From Dimargaris cristalligena (lineage: Eukaryota; Kickxellomycota; Dimargaritomycetes; Dimargaritales; Dimargaritaceae), in the NCBI GenBank assembly GCA_027576995.1, contig JANBQC010000155.1:1-50454 (forward strand): a DNA stretch of 50,454 nt, read 5' to 3'. The translations under genes and the position numbers were made by a program. How positions within the stretch are numbered: position 1 is the stretch's first letter; each line of letters begins with the position of its first letter. Shown piece after piece: positions 1 to 11,254 of this stretch. The notes under the pieces are model-generated. The model was not told the DNA's origin and searched no databases. It saw nothing but the letters and a program-made list of their open reading frames with translations.

Positions 1-2008
1 CTGGTTAAAAGCTATTCTCACATATATTCGCCCATACACGTATTATGTAAAACCTTATACAGCTGGTTTGAATTTCATCCACATGAATCATGGACCATTC
101 ATTATGAATTGGAAAATTAAGGACCAAATGTAATAGGACTTACCTGGCCATATTAACGTTGGTCATAATCTGACCGGAACGGGGCCCATGGCCGTTGATC
201 AGGAAGTCGTGACTATTGGGCGAGATTCTTTTGAGTTTTTCCGCCGAACGGGACCACTGTAGTAATCGGGGAACGTATAATATACGTATTAATGGAAACG
301 CTGACTTAAAGAATAGCCAAAAGTAACATGGGCATCTGAACCCAACTTTGAGAAATATAACTCGAATAACTTACTGTTTGAGCGGTAATTGGGGAAACTG
401 GAAAGCTGTTATCATAAATTTAAGGTGGTGATATTTTAGGGGAATATAACCCAAAGGTCCAGGCGTAAGTAGGTTGCATTACAGGAGGTGAGGTATACAA
501 TATAGAAGAACGAGATGAGCATTAAAATGCAACTTGAATTGTACCTTCCCCGCTTTTATTATTATTTTTTAGTGGGCCAATATAATGAAATGTAACTTAC
601 CCTTCTCTCGCCAACTGAATCGCGGGCTCCAGGGCGGTTTTTCGATCGATTAGACCAGACCCAAAGGCTTCCAGGGTATCTAACATACCCGCCACAGCGC
701 CCGGCACATTGACGGCTAGCCCGCTGGTTTGGGGAAGTTCGGTGGCATTCGGACCAATCACCTTCTTCACGTGGTCCAAACTTATTCCCGCAGCCGATCT
801 AAACAGTTGAAATGGTCGTGAACAGACACCATAAGAAATTAACAATAGTGGTTTGTCATTCAAAAAACTAATCATGTACCATATGACTTAGAAGAAGGCG
901 TGTTAAGCAAAGTATATCTGTCTAGTGGAAAACGTAGCAATCATAGGGTTGGTAAAATAGCCGCTCCAATATTCGGTAACCCGGTGTAGGGTGGTTTGAA
1001 TTACCTGCCAGATCCATTGATACCGTCGACCTTGCGGGTGGAGGCGTTGTAGAACAGGCAGAAGCAGTCACCCCCCAAGCCGGTGGAGTACGGCTCTAAT
1101 GGTTGGCAATAACCCCAGAGTACGTGTATGGTGGGTTAGCTGTATGGCATGTATATAAAATTCCCTTTGGCTTGCTGAGCGTAAAGGACGACATGTGTTT
1201 CATGCAGTCTCTTCTCGTCTACTGGCTCGTTCGCTGATGGAGACTTACCTAGCACACAGAGTGCAGCGGCTTTAAATTGCCGGCAGCCGGACCATGTAAA
1301 ATAGGTCGATTGGTGGGAGAAATATGTATCATAACAGCAGGGGTAGGACAATGACAATCATTAATTGCAGGTTCATGGGATAGCCAACTCCCGATTCGGC
1401 AAGCGATAGCAATGTCTCCCAGGTGCGATGGATGGACGCAGTCCCTCACGCGGTCCCGAAAATCCAACGTGCCACTTATTCACGAACTTTACCTACAGCC
1501 ACGGCAGCATCCTAAGGGTGGTGAGGGGGTTTACATTAAAGGTGCATTTAGATATCCAGTTACGTAGTGTTTAAGAGTGACCTTAAATCATACTGATTTT
1601 TGTGAGGTGGTATCCAAAAATTGCGGTTGGAAGTCAACCTGCGGCCAGACCCGGGTAACCAATGGATACTTACAGCAGCATTTCCGCCTCGCTTAAGAAT
1701 GTCGAGCCCGATTTGGCTAGCAAGTGGCTGACTGCACGGTATCAAGTATTAGAATAGGTAATACATGCCGTAAATAGTGCGTTGTTAGTGGTGTTGTGTA
1801 GCCAGTGTTCACTGCCCCGATTGTATCCGTTGAGGATAAAACGGACGGCGAGAGTGAAGCGAAATTTCGACAAATCATCAAAGTTTCCGCCCGAGAAGGA
1901 GTGTTTTACTTACGTACAGGCCACCATACCGCGGGTGCCAACTACCGGGGATCGGTTGGACTGGAATGGGATACCAGTGGCATACGGATATGGTAAACGC
2001 GGGGCCAT
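1..2008 (-). CDS. Gamma-glutamyltransferase family protein (YwrD-like), N-terminal part, many small exons
   Basis: Proposed exons on the minus strand, 5' to 3': 2008-1914, 1731-1674, 1511-1493, 1269-1249, 1095-1005, 798-601, 405-375, 256-144; the next acceptor seems to be the CCAG at positions 4-1, so the gene leaves the window. All introns are GT-AG and all phases agree, giving 208 codons plus 2 bases. Joined, they read through family blocks: [84 protein letters not shown], then [16 protein letters not shown]. The start near FQSNRSPVV, without a signal peptide or membrane anchor, fits the cytosolic YwrD-like branch of the Ntn-hydrolase family rather than secreted glutathione hydrolases (inference). 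The self-processing threonine lies beyond the edge, so activity cannot be judged. Exons of 19, 21 and 31 nt are remarkable. The family is firm; the exact start is less so. Confidence 0.82.
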
Positions 2009-5000
2009 AGTTCGCTGACTAATAATAAGGAAGTCGTGAAGGCAGAATTGAATCAATGAATGAAAGCAATACTAAATAGAAGTATATGTGCGTTGGGGAA
2101 ACAAGGGAGTGCTGGTTGTCACTGGCTCAACGGAAAGTTAAAGTACCCGAGTCCAGTCAGCCCCATTCTGTCAGGGGTAGTGCAGCCTGTCGGTTTAGTG
2201 GCGGAGGCGGGTTATATATTAGATTCAAGTGGGAAGAAGGAGGGTCATAGGAGTGTTTCAAGAGGCGTTCTGATCAGACTGCTCTTTATTAACGTGCCCC
2301 CTCCCCCCTCTCACTTCTCAGTATATCAGCCAATGAAACATGTAGAAACAACGAAAGCACCCCATCAAATCGATAAACTAAAGCGGAACGGGGTCGTCCA
2401 ATGACAAAATTGTCTAAGCTGGAGGTATTTCACATGGGCCATTTTATTGGGATAAAGGAGGGGAGGGCTGTGGTGTGTATTCTCATTCATACCACATGTC
2501 CCGTTTAAAGCTAATCACTAGTTAGATTACGGGGCGAGTAGATAAGCCGGGACTCGAGAATACACCCTCTAAATAGTAAATGTGTCAAGGTGGGAAGAAG
2601 AGGCGCGGGCGGGTCTCTTCTAGCTGTTTGGAACCGCCTGTTGGTTTGTACTCCTGGCATTCCGGACCTTGGTTAAAGAATCTATCCAAGGGAAGTTGCG
2701 CTTTTGACTCTCAAGGAGAGCAAGTGGGCCGCAACAATACACAAAATAGAGTGGGAGTTGGTAAATGAGCTGTAAACCCAATGGCAGATTTCATGCATTG
2801 GGTGGCTGAAAAGTTGGCGATTGTGTGTAATTGTGGCGACTTGCACAACGGCGATGGTCGCATAATCTGGTCAATGCTATTTCAAAAAGATAAAATGATT
2901 CGAGCTGAACCATTACCATGACGTGGGGTTTATGATTAGGCCACCGCCCCGTTTTTTTCTTTTCGGGTCTTGGCCGAATAATGACCGCCACTAGCGATGT
3001 GAATGGGAAGGAAGTTCTTTAAGATATAAATTCTCCGGCCTTTCAATAACCAACCATCTATTTTAGGAACGTGCTTCCTCGGTAAATAATATATCAGTAT
3101 CCTAAATCTAATTGATGGGTATAAACAGGGGATGAAGGTCTGTAAATTCAAATATCATTTTCGACAAGTTCGCTCTCCGCTTTGCTGATTTTAGCTTTCT
3201 ATATATCCACACTATTCCCGTATCGGTCTTTTTCCCAGCCACGCATTACTATTTTTTGGGTCGCGATTTCTTCAATTCCACAATAACCTCCCGCAATACA
3301 AACAAACGACCATGGTACGGTTTACGATGCATCCTACCCCAAGTCGGAGTCAACAAGTGAAGGCTCACCTCACCAAAGCCCTTCGGTTGGTCCTGGTAAC
3401 CGCTCACCGGGAACTCCACCCGTCAAACACCGACCACCCCGGACAGCGCTCACCACCACCAATAGTAGCACCCGTAACACCTGCAGCGTCAGCACTACCG
3501 TCGCCGCAGGTAGACAGCGCCCCGGCCGGGGACAAAGGCCACCATGTCGGGGGAGGGAAAAGGGAATATCTACCCGGTTCTAGCAACCGAAATTACCCCA
3601 CCCCTCCCACTTCACCCGCTTCGCCCACTGAGTTAAATAAAGGTATCCTGTGAGCGGGAGACCTGCTACGAATCATAAAGCAGGCGAGTCTTTTAAAAAG
3701 CTCAACACATTACCGACACTGACTTGGTCGTATACAAGGGCCTGGGACCTGTCCCAGTCTCTATATCTTTGAAAAAAATTGCCAATATAGAACAGGCCGT
3801 CCGTCCGTGTGACCAGTGTATATATAACCCATCCCCAGGAAGACAACCACTCATCAACCGTTGGTTTACAATAGTTTTTGAAGTATCTTATTCCTCCGTT
3901 TTATATCGGCTTGCTTATAAAAATGACACACCCGCCGGTGGTTAGAGGGAGGGGGGGTTATTTATATGGAATAAAATACCATTCTGATTTTTGGGATACC
4001 AGTAGGACCAGAGGCATTGGCAGTAATTCCCCCCCATTCACTGCCCTTACACTGGGATACTATGGGTGGGGCTGAAGATAATTCTTTATCGGAAATGTGT
4101 GAATGGAATAGGGTAATTTCATCCGGGGTCTTCAGGGTAGAACACCTAGAGATATCTCATCTCATTTATTTACTCACCAATCCACCAAGAAGAACTACGA
4201 AACAGGGCAATGGCATTTAAAAAAGGGAACGGATGAGAACCCCATACTACCCTGAAGAAATAAGGTGATGAGGAAAATTGGATATTCTATTGCCAAATTG
4301 GAAAGGACCAGCAGTCATACTCACCTCAACTAAAGCGTATAGTAAAATACTTTAGAGTCGGCCGCGCGGTGTTCCACCATGCGACCGAGAAGACTTCACG
4401 ATTAAATAACTAGCCGTTACATGGCGAGTACCCTCAAAATACCGGCCAACGAAAATTTTACTTTCGCAATCCACAAAATTAAAAAAACTAATCCTACACA
4501 ATAACCCTCTATAGTAATGGTAGGGACTGGGTAGTTGAGCTTCAAAATCCAATACCCATAAACGACCACTATAACAATTATCAACACTCTAATTCGCCAG
4601 AAAATACATTCCACTTGGTTAACGAGCTCAATCGTAAAAGTTGAGAATAAAGTAATTTTCGGTTAACTTCATAATATACGCTTTAGTCACCCTCCTCCAT
4701 AATGAACACCATTTTAAACAATCGCTTAACCCTCTAAATACACGCCCCATGTATGGGTCTAATCCCCATCAGAATAATTACTATCGATTTTAATTGATCA
4801 CATACAGATGCGTGAGGTGGGATATTTTGGTTCTAGAAAATAAACGCGAGCAAGGAAATGTGTGCTAACAGGAATAGTAATAATAGTAAATAATAGTGAC
4901 CAATACTAAAAAAGTAATCAAATTGATAATACTCGACGCATAGAAATAAAAAACCAGAAGCGGGAAGGAGTACCGAACGGTACCAAACAAGAACTGACTT

Positions 5001-5456
5001 ACACAGTAAACCTACGAAAAAGGTCGGCTGATTTAAGGAGGTTGAAAAACTAGGATAAATTCAGAAATAGTAATATGCAATCCATGGAAAGCCAGTCGAT
5101 TAAAAAGGGAACGATGGACAAGACATACTAAACCAATAAAAAATTACCGAAATCAGAGTTTGAAAATAAATTAAAATGGGAGGTAAATGATTAGTAAAAA
5201 ATGCAGCGTGAGCCAACCAGTAGGAAATTCCAGCCGGTAAAGGAGGGAAAATAACCCAAAGGTGAGGAAGGGTTAGGCCGTTCGTCAATGAGAAAAGATA
5301 AATCTTACAAAATAGTATTTAATAAAAACTTAAGTTAAGACGCAGCTGAAAGATGAGAGGGTATTGAAAAGAAAAAGCAATTAAAAAATGGTGGTAATTT
5401 TAAATGGAATCACAAACGAAACCGATAATATAAGGGAGTAAGAGAAATGGCCAAAC
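2009..5456. other. Intergenic, AT-rich; one doubtful ORF
   Basis: Apart from the small ORF at 3312-3653 nothing here looks coding on either strand. From about 4.2 to 5.4 kb the sequence is strongly AT-rich and presumably contains the 3' flank of FKS1, which ends at 5457. A small perfect inverted repeat with 7-bp arms lies at 3742-3757. The left part should hold the promoter of the glutamyltransferase gene, but I see no clear TATA element. Confidence 0.5.
3312..3653 (+). CDS. Doubtful ORF, possible first exon of an unrecognised gene
   Basis: The 113-codon frame starts at an ATG in a good context (GACCATGG) inside an island that is GC-richer than its surroundings. It is rich in Pro, Ser and Thr and basic near the start. 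A donor-like AAAGGTATCC occurs just before the stop, so it could be a first exon, but I found no matching downstream exon. No family resemblance is visible. The frame may be chance. Confidence 0.2.
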   Translation: MVRFTMHPTPSRSQQVKAHLTKALRLVLVTAHRELHPSNTDHPGQRSPPPIVAPVTPAASALPSPQVDSAPAGDKGHHVGGGKREYLPGSSNRNYPTPPTSPASPTELNKGIL

Positions 5457-8400
5457 TTAGATGGGCAACGTTATCGTGAACTTGGGTAGGAAACCCAGTT
5501 GAGGCACAATGATCAGAGCCAGGAAAATGATGAACATAAAGATAAAGAGGATACCATACGTAATAGCAGTACGGCGGCGTTCGGTGCGTTGCTTCAGCGA
5601 GTAGATTGGGGGGCGGAACTGGCGGGAAGGACGCAGCCAGAACAGCATAGACGAGTGCCACTTATCAACGAGGGGAATGAGGCAGAAGAGGGCCAGGAAA
5701 AACATAATCAGTTGTCCGAGAAGGAAATCGGCGGCGAATAAGGAGGATTCGACAATCTTACAAATGAACTCACGAGCGGGCAGGGAGATGGCGTGGAAAC
5801 CCAGGCCCTTACCGAACCATTTACCGGTCCACCAGGCAATATTGGCTTCGTCCTGACCGAATTCACGGGTAAGGAATAGGCCCATGAGAATTCCAAAGAA
5901 GGTGCGCTGCACACAAGCGGTGACCATCATGCCCAAGATGGCCCGGGACATATTGGTCCACCCTTCCATCCACCAGAGGGCCATGAAAATAATGACTTGG
6001 ATGAAGGCAGCTCCGAAATGGGCAATGCCAGCAATAGCTGAGCCGAAACCGGGTAGGCAGACGGCCGCGACGGGACCAACGAGCATGGACACCGGAAGCA
6101 ATACCATGAGAAGACCCGCGTTAATCAGAACGGGGGCCAGGGAAATGGCCAAAATGCGCAGAATCCAGTTGGCGTTCTTCTGGGCGTCCTTCTGGGTGCT
6201 GTCCATACTATGCAGGAAGACATAGGCCATGACGAGGAGCAGGGACATGAGCAAGGGAATCAGCATCTCCGAGACCAACATGACCGATTTGGAGGCACGC
6301 GGGACATGGCCAGTAATCTTAGCCGAGGGGTCACCGAGACGCTTGCGCTTGTAACCGGTAATCTTGGTACGCGAAATACGGCAGTGCGAAATCCACGAGT
6401 TGGGATCAGGGCGCGAATTACCGGCACAGAGCCAACGCAGCCATTCCCGGTAGTCGATGATAAAGTCGGTCATCGAGAACTGATGGGGATTGAAAATGAA
6501 GGGTGAGATGATAAGAGCTACGATGGTCACCCAGAAATAAATCAGGGCTAAATTCCCTAAAATGATCGAATTATAGGTTAGCATGATCATGAGCCGCACC
6601 CCCAAATAAATCGAGGAACCGGCAAATCGGGAGTACAGGATGGCGAAGGGCAACCGGGTAGTAGCGAAACCACGACCAGTACCAATGTAGCGCGCACCAC
6701 CGAAAGTCAGATTGTTCAACAGACTGTTGGAATAAATCTGCGTTACAAAGATCTCGTACAGGGGGGAGAAGGAAGCGAAATGCTTGCCCAAACGGAAGAT
6801 ACCGGCCCCAAAGCCCTGTTCAGTGAGTACCTGGAGAAATAGGGGCAAGTAGGCGATCAGGAACACGATAATAATGGATAGAATGGTACGGGTGATCCAG
6901 TCGACGACTGGCTTAATGTCGTAACAACCTTCGGGGGTCTTCTTGGAAATGCCTTCAGCGTTGGTCTCGCACATTTCCACCGTGGACTTGAGCGAGCTCA
7001 CGAAAACCATGGTCAACATGAAGAGCTGCACGGAAAACAGAATGAAGATGTTGTTGACGTGAAAACCGGGATGGGCGTAGAAGAAGGTCAGGAAACGGTC
7101 GATAGGGAGCTGGGTTCCGATCCAGTACTGCTCACGGGACAACATCTGTTCACCCATACCAGTGCCAATTTTGGTCACGAAGTTGAGGCAGGAGCAGAAA
7201 CCCAAATCACGACCCTTACCGCACTGGTAGTACTCGACGTGCTTGATGCGACCGCCGCGTTCAAAGGCATTCATACCGGCAAAAATATCTTCGTTCAGAT
7301 GCAGACCCTTCTGAGCCTTACTGATACCACCACGGGTGATCATGAAAATAGCGTTTAGGAAATCGGGGTGACCGTAATGGAGTTTACCACCAATCTTGGC
7401 CATCATACGTTGAGTAAGGGTACCGAAAGTGGCTTCCTTACCGGCAGCCACGTCACCGAGCACACCAACATTTTGGGAGAAAATGTATTCACGGGCACCC
7501 ACAATGGCCACGGGGGCGCCAGCGGGTTCGGCGGCGGGGGAATAAGGGGAGATGGACGGAGTGTTGTACTGTTCGAATTCGCCAAGCACGTTACGGATCT
7601 TGAGAGACTCCTCGAGGTAATTGTCCTGGTTAGCATCGATGAGCTGCATGTACTCACCACGGTAAAAAATGACGGAGTGGTTCTGATTGTCCGATTTACC
7701 GTCACCGAGAATTGGGTTACCGGGCATTTCAACACGGTAGTAGGGCTTGAGCTTACCATCCTCCATAATCTCACTATGGCCATCGATAAGACAACTAAAA
7801 ATGCGAGCGGGTTCGCCTTCGGTTTCCGAGGGGACTTCATCCAGGTAGGCAATCTGCAAGTCAGGGTAGGTGCGCAGCAAGAAATCAACACTTTCACGCT
7901 CTTCCTTGTTGAACTTGGTGAAGCGCTGCATACTGATGATGAATTTGAACTTGCGGCGGGCCATGCGCTCCAGTTCCTTCTCGAGTTTCTCACTGCCGTT
8001 GCCGCCTAGAACATGGACCATTTCAGGACTTTCCACGCGGTAGAGAAGCTTGATGGCCTTGGCATAGTTCATGAAACCAGAGATGGTACGATAAAGGGTC
8101 TGGGAACGCAACGAGGCCCATATACGGGTACGAAGAGTGAACTCGGGGGCAGCAGACTTGAAACCAACGCTGTAGAAGGGAAGGTCGTCGGTCTTGGCCT
8201 TGGCTTCAGACTTGGCACCTTCGGCAAAGGCCATGCCGGCGGTGGGGGGCTGATCAAAGGCCATGGAGTTCTCATCCGCCAGAATCTTGGTGTCCTTAAC
8301 AAAGTTGTCCCATTCAACGGGGTGCAGAGCCTTGAGATATTCAAGCATGGTCACGCGGGTAAGCTGGTCATTTTCGCGGATGATTTCGCGGAGGGAGAGC

Positions 8401-11201
8401 AAAATCTTTTCGGAATAATGGGGGGTCAGCACAGTGAAGGTGGGCATGTTCTCAACGGGGATGGGTTCGGGCATGACGGTGGCCAGACTCTGGGCAAAGA
8501 AGGCAATACGGCGCTCAGCTTCGCTGTTGGGCGGGTAGAACTCGGTGTCGATGGACGTGTCCTCCTGGGATACGAAGAAATGGGGCTGCTTGAGCACCCG
8601 CTTACCGTCCTCCTCGCTGGGAACCTGCTGGTAAAGGAGCTTCTGAACGTGATCAACCGAGAGAAGATGTTCGCGGTACATAGAAATAACCACGGCATTC
8701 CAGATTTGGGAGCAGAGAACCTTGGGCTTGTATTTGATCTCCATGTCGGCGGTGGCCAGCATCTTGGCGTAGACACGCTTGGGCAGCCGAGAGAAAATGT
8801 TACGCCACGGAGACCAGATGGAAATACCCAGCTGGAAGGAGTACAGAACGGAGAAAACGGTGTTCCAAATGACGTACCACAGGTAGGTATCCAAGAAGAA
8901 CAGCACCAAATCCAGGAACAACATGAGACCCAGGGTAATGATACCATGCCGGGAACAAAGCTCCTTGCCGAAGAAGGGGGTAGAACAGTTACTGATTTCC
9001 ACGTTATAGGTAGACTTGAACACATCCTTGAAGGATAAAGCCAAGAAGAGGTAGGATTCGATGAACTTGCACAGGAAGATACAGAACCAAAGACCAATGG
9101 ACAAGGCGCGATCGTAGCCGACTAGGGGAGGGAAATTGCAGGTAAAGGAAGGGTTGGCCAGGTGGCTGCTGTCCCGATTCTTGGTACTAGGTCTAAAGAT
9201 TGCGCTGGTGGGAATGATGGACAGGAAGATGGTGACGAGAAGAGAAAACACAAATTGGACGATGCCAATGATCTTGGCGACATTGAACATGGCCGACTTC
9301 TCATCGGTGGATACCGTGTACACGAAAGGGGTAGGGCCAACACAAATAGCGAAAAGCAGGAGCAGGAGGGCGATACGGCGGAGAAGAGTCTTACACGACT
9401 TCCAAGCCCAGGGGACAAAGAACAATTCGCCAATGCAGCCGAAAAGAGCAAAGAGGGCGGCAATACCACCACCACAGGCCATGAGGGAGAGCTGCTTGCC
9501 GGTAATGTCAGGTTGCACTTCGTCGGCGTTGTCGGGGTCGGTCAAGTCGATGGCCCCGTAAATAAAATCGGCATTGTACATCATATAGTAATAGTACACA
9601 GATACGTGAACGATCCATATCCGCGCAAAATTGGTAACAAGGTGAACAAAAGTACGGCGCTCCTTGTAAGTCTTGTAGAAAGTCTTGTTCCAAACAACAT
9701 CCTTGAGAAGATACCAGCGCTCATGGGTGGGGTGGTCCATGAGTAGGGACTTATCCTCCAGAACAATGCGACGCAGACCGTCGGGGCTCCAGAACAATTC
9801 GTTAACGTCGTCGTAACCGATGGTCTGGGCGTGATCGCGCTCGCGCTTGAGGTAACGGCCATTGTGGTTTTCATAAGCTGAGTCACGAATGAAGATATAC
9901 AGAGGAGTACAAATGTTGCGCAGGTATTCTCCCTCGGGGGCGGCTTCGGTCCGGTTCTGGCACTCGGGAGACTGAAGGTAATCCCAGGCGCATTTGAACA
10001 GGAAGCACATGCACTCTGCAGTGTACCGGATAACACAGGCCTCGCCCCAAATGAGCAGAAATAGAGCCAGTTGACGCACGCGGTCGTACTGGGACATTTG
10101 GTGCATCTGATTGCGCCAGTTCTCCTCAAAGCCACGCAGGGTATCCTGGCCTTCCAGGTCATAGTTGGGCTCTTCGGGTTCCTCAGGGTTTTCGCCCTTC
10201 TTCGGCTTCTTGGCCTTGGTGCGCACGGTAGGGGTGTGGCGATCCAGCTGGGCCGAGAAGTACCAACGCCGGTAGTTGGCGTTGTCGCCGCCCAGGTAGT
10301 CGGCGTGGAGAGTGAGAAGAGCCTGGCCGGGACTCATACGGGAGGCCCGGGAGTCCAACTGGGTCAGTAGGGCATCGCACTGGTTGCGCATACTGTCCTG
10401 CTGAAAACCGAACTTGAAGGCCAGATCCTTGAAGATATCCTCAATTTCGTCTTTGGAGAGGGGAACCTGGTTAGGGTCACTCCAGGACGGATAGGGGTGG
10501 TCGATGGGTTCAAACCGATCGGGATTGGAAAAGTCGAAGTAGGGGGCAGCGCCCGAGGCGGATACCCAGGAGCTGGTCCGGGAGAAGGATGACATGGAGC
10601 CAGTGGGCCGGAAGGACTTCTTGTTCTCAAGTAGGGCAATAAGGGATTCGGCTGAAGGAGCGTAGGAGGCGTACCGGCCGTCGTCAATCCGGGCCTGGCG
10701 CATAAGATCGACATCTTGGTTGGGCCCCATCACGGAGTTAGGGGTGCGCACCATGGAGGACCGCACAGAGAAGGCCCCGTCGCTCAGTGAGTCGGACTCG
10801 GACTCGCCGCCGCGAGGCTTTTGTGAGACGCCCTTGCCCGACTTGGGATTGTGGTGGCTGCGGACAACGTGTCCCTCGGGGACGGGGAGGTGGGAGGGAT
10901 CCATGGGGTTGTGGCTATCGTATTGCTGGGGGTGACCGGCACCGTCGCCGGGCAGAAAGTTGCCATCACCAATGTATTCGTTGTCCGTGTAAGTGGAGTT
11001 GCGGGCGTAATATGACACATCGAAAGACTCGGGACGATGCTGTGCGTAATCGTCGTAGTTATCGTACATGTCGTAGTAGCCGGGCTCACCAGGCTCACCG
11101 TTGCCGTGGTAGCCCGAAGGCTGCCCACCGGGTGGGGGTTGGGGAGCACCGTTATTGGGGGCGTCGCCTGGATAGGCGTGGTCTTGCCGACCGTTGCTCA
11201 T
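5457..11201 (-). CDS. FKS1: 1,3-beta-glucan synthase catalytic subunit (GT48)
   Basis: This single uninterrupted frame encodes 1914 residues, the normal length for fungal Fks proteins. The enzyme polymerises UDP-glucose into 1,3-beta-glucan at the plasma membrane, regulated by Rho1 (known for the family). The N-terminal 200 residues are Gly/Pro/Tyr/Asp-rich and look disordered. The FKS1 domain follows near 370-410 (LALFLLIWGEACVIRYTAEC), then a first membrane block at about 510-900. The cytosolic GT48 core includes RIWASLRSQTLYRT near 1030 and KGLHLNEDIFAGMNAFERGG near 1300. A second membrane block runs to the end. Hot spot 1 is F719-V727 (FLALSFKDV) and hot spot 2 is D1434-L1441 (DWITRTIL); both differ from the usual yeast sequences. 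The start has A at -3. Long antisense ORFs inside the gene are shadows of its codon bias. Confidence 0.98.
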   Translation of the reverse strand: MSNGRQDHAYPGDAPNNGAPQPPPGGQPSGYHGNGEPGEPGYYDMYDNYDDYAQHRPESFDVSYYARNSTYTDNEYIGDGNFLPGDGAGHPQQYDSHNPMDPSHLPVPEGHVVRSHHNPKSGKGVSQKPRGGESESDSLSDGAFSVRSSMVRTPNSVMGPNQDVDLMRQARIDDGRYASYAPSAESLIALLENKKSFRPTGSMSSFSRTSSWVSASGAAPYFDFSNPDRFEPIDHPYPSWSDPNQVPLSKDEIEDIFKDLAFKFGFQQDSMRNQCDALLTQLDSRASRMSPGQALLTLHADYLGGDNANYRRWYFSAQLDRHTPTVRTKAKKPKKGENPEEPEEPNYDLEGQDTLRGFEENWRNQMHQMSQYDRVRQLALFLLIWGEACVIRYTAECMCFLFKCAWDYLQSPECQNRTEAAPEGEYLRNICTPLYIFIRDSAYENHNGRYLKRERDHAQTIGYDDVNELFWSPDGLRRIVLEDKSLLMDHPTHERWYLLKDVVWNKTFYKTYKERRTFVHLVTNFARIWIVHVSVYYYYMMYNADFIYGAIDLTDPDNADEVQPDITGKQLSLMACGGGIAALFALFGCIGELFFVPWAWKSCKTLLRRIALLLLLFAICVGPTPFVYTVSTDEKSAMFNVAKIIGIVQFVFSLLVTIFLSIIPTSAIFRPSTKNRDSSHLANPSFTCNFPPLVGYDRALSIGLWFCIFLCKFIESYLFLALSFKDVFKSTYNVEISNCSTPFFGKELCSRHGIITLGLMLFLDLVLFFLDTYLWYVIWNTVFSVLYSFQLGISIWSPWRNIFSRLPKRVYAKMLATADMEIKYKPKVLCSQIWNAVVISMYREHLLSVDHVQKLLYQQVPSEEDGKRVLKQPHFFVSQEDTSIDTEFYPPNSEAERRIAFFAQSLATVMPEPIPVENMPTFTVLTPHYSEKILLSLREIIRENDQLTRVTMLEYLKALHPVEWDNFVKDTKILADENSMAFDQPPTAGMAFAEGAKSEAKAKTDDLPFYSVGFKSAAPEFTLRTRIWASLRSQTLYRTISGFMNYAKAIKLLYRVESPEMVHVLGGNGSEKLEKELERMARRKFKFIISMQRFTKFNKEERESVDFLLRTYPDLQIAYLDEVPSETEGEPARIFSCLIDGHSEIMEDGKLKPYYRVEMPGNPILGDGKSDNQNHSVIFYRGEYMQLIDANQDNYLEESLKIRNVLGEFEQYNTPSISPYSPAAEPAGAPVAIVGAREYIFSQNVGVLGDVAAGKEATFGTLTQRMMAKIGGKLHYGHPDFLNAIFMITRGGISKAQKGLHLNEDIFAGMNAFERGGRIKHVEYYQCGKGRDLGFCSCLNFVTKIGTGMGEQMLSREQYWIGTQLPIDRFLTFFYAHPGFHVNNIFILFSVQLFMLTMVFVSSLKSTVEMCETNAEGISKKTPEGCYDIKPVVDWITRTILSIIIVFLIAYLPLFLQVLTEQGFGAGIFRLGKHFASFSPLYEIFVTQIYSNSLLNNLTFGGARYIGTGRGFATTRLPFAILYSRFAGSSIYLGVRLMIMLTYNSIILGNLALIYFWVTIVALIISPFIFNPHQFSMTDFIIDYREWLRWLCAGNSRPDPNSWISHCRISRTKITGYKRKRLGDPSAKITGHVPRASKSVMLVSEMLIPLLMSLLLVMAYVFLHSMDSTQKDAQKNANWILRILAISLAPVLINAGLLMVLLPVSMLVGPVAAVCLPGFGSAIAGIAHFGAAFIQVIIFMALWWMEGWTNMSRAILGMMVTACVQRTFFGILMGLFLTREFGQDEANIAWWTGKWFGKGLGFHAISLPAREFICKIVESSLFAADFLLGQLIMFFLALFCLIPLVDKWHSSMLFWLRPSRQFRPPIYSLKQRTERRRTAITYGILFIFMFIIFLALIIVPQLGFLPKFTITLPI

Positions 11202-11244
11202 GTTCTATGGTTGGGGTCTTTTGCAACAATGACAAGGGTGGAGG

Positions 11245-11254
11245 TAATATATAG
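11245..11254 (-). promoter_or_regulatory. Possible TATA element of FKS1
   Basis: CTATATATTA on the minus strand lies about 45 bp before the FKS1 ATG. It would leave a very short leader, so it may be chance AT-rich sequence. Confidence 0.2.

Noticed and set aside
7368..9038. Plus-strand frames of 213 and 341 codons inside FKS1
   Set aside because: They are antisense shadows of FKS1 coding sequence, low in complexity and without domains.
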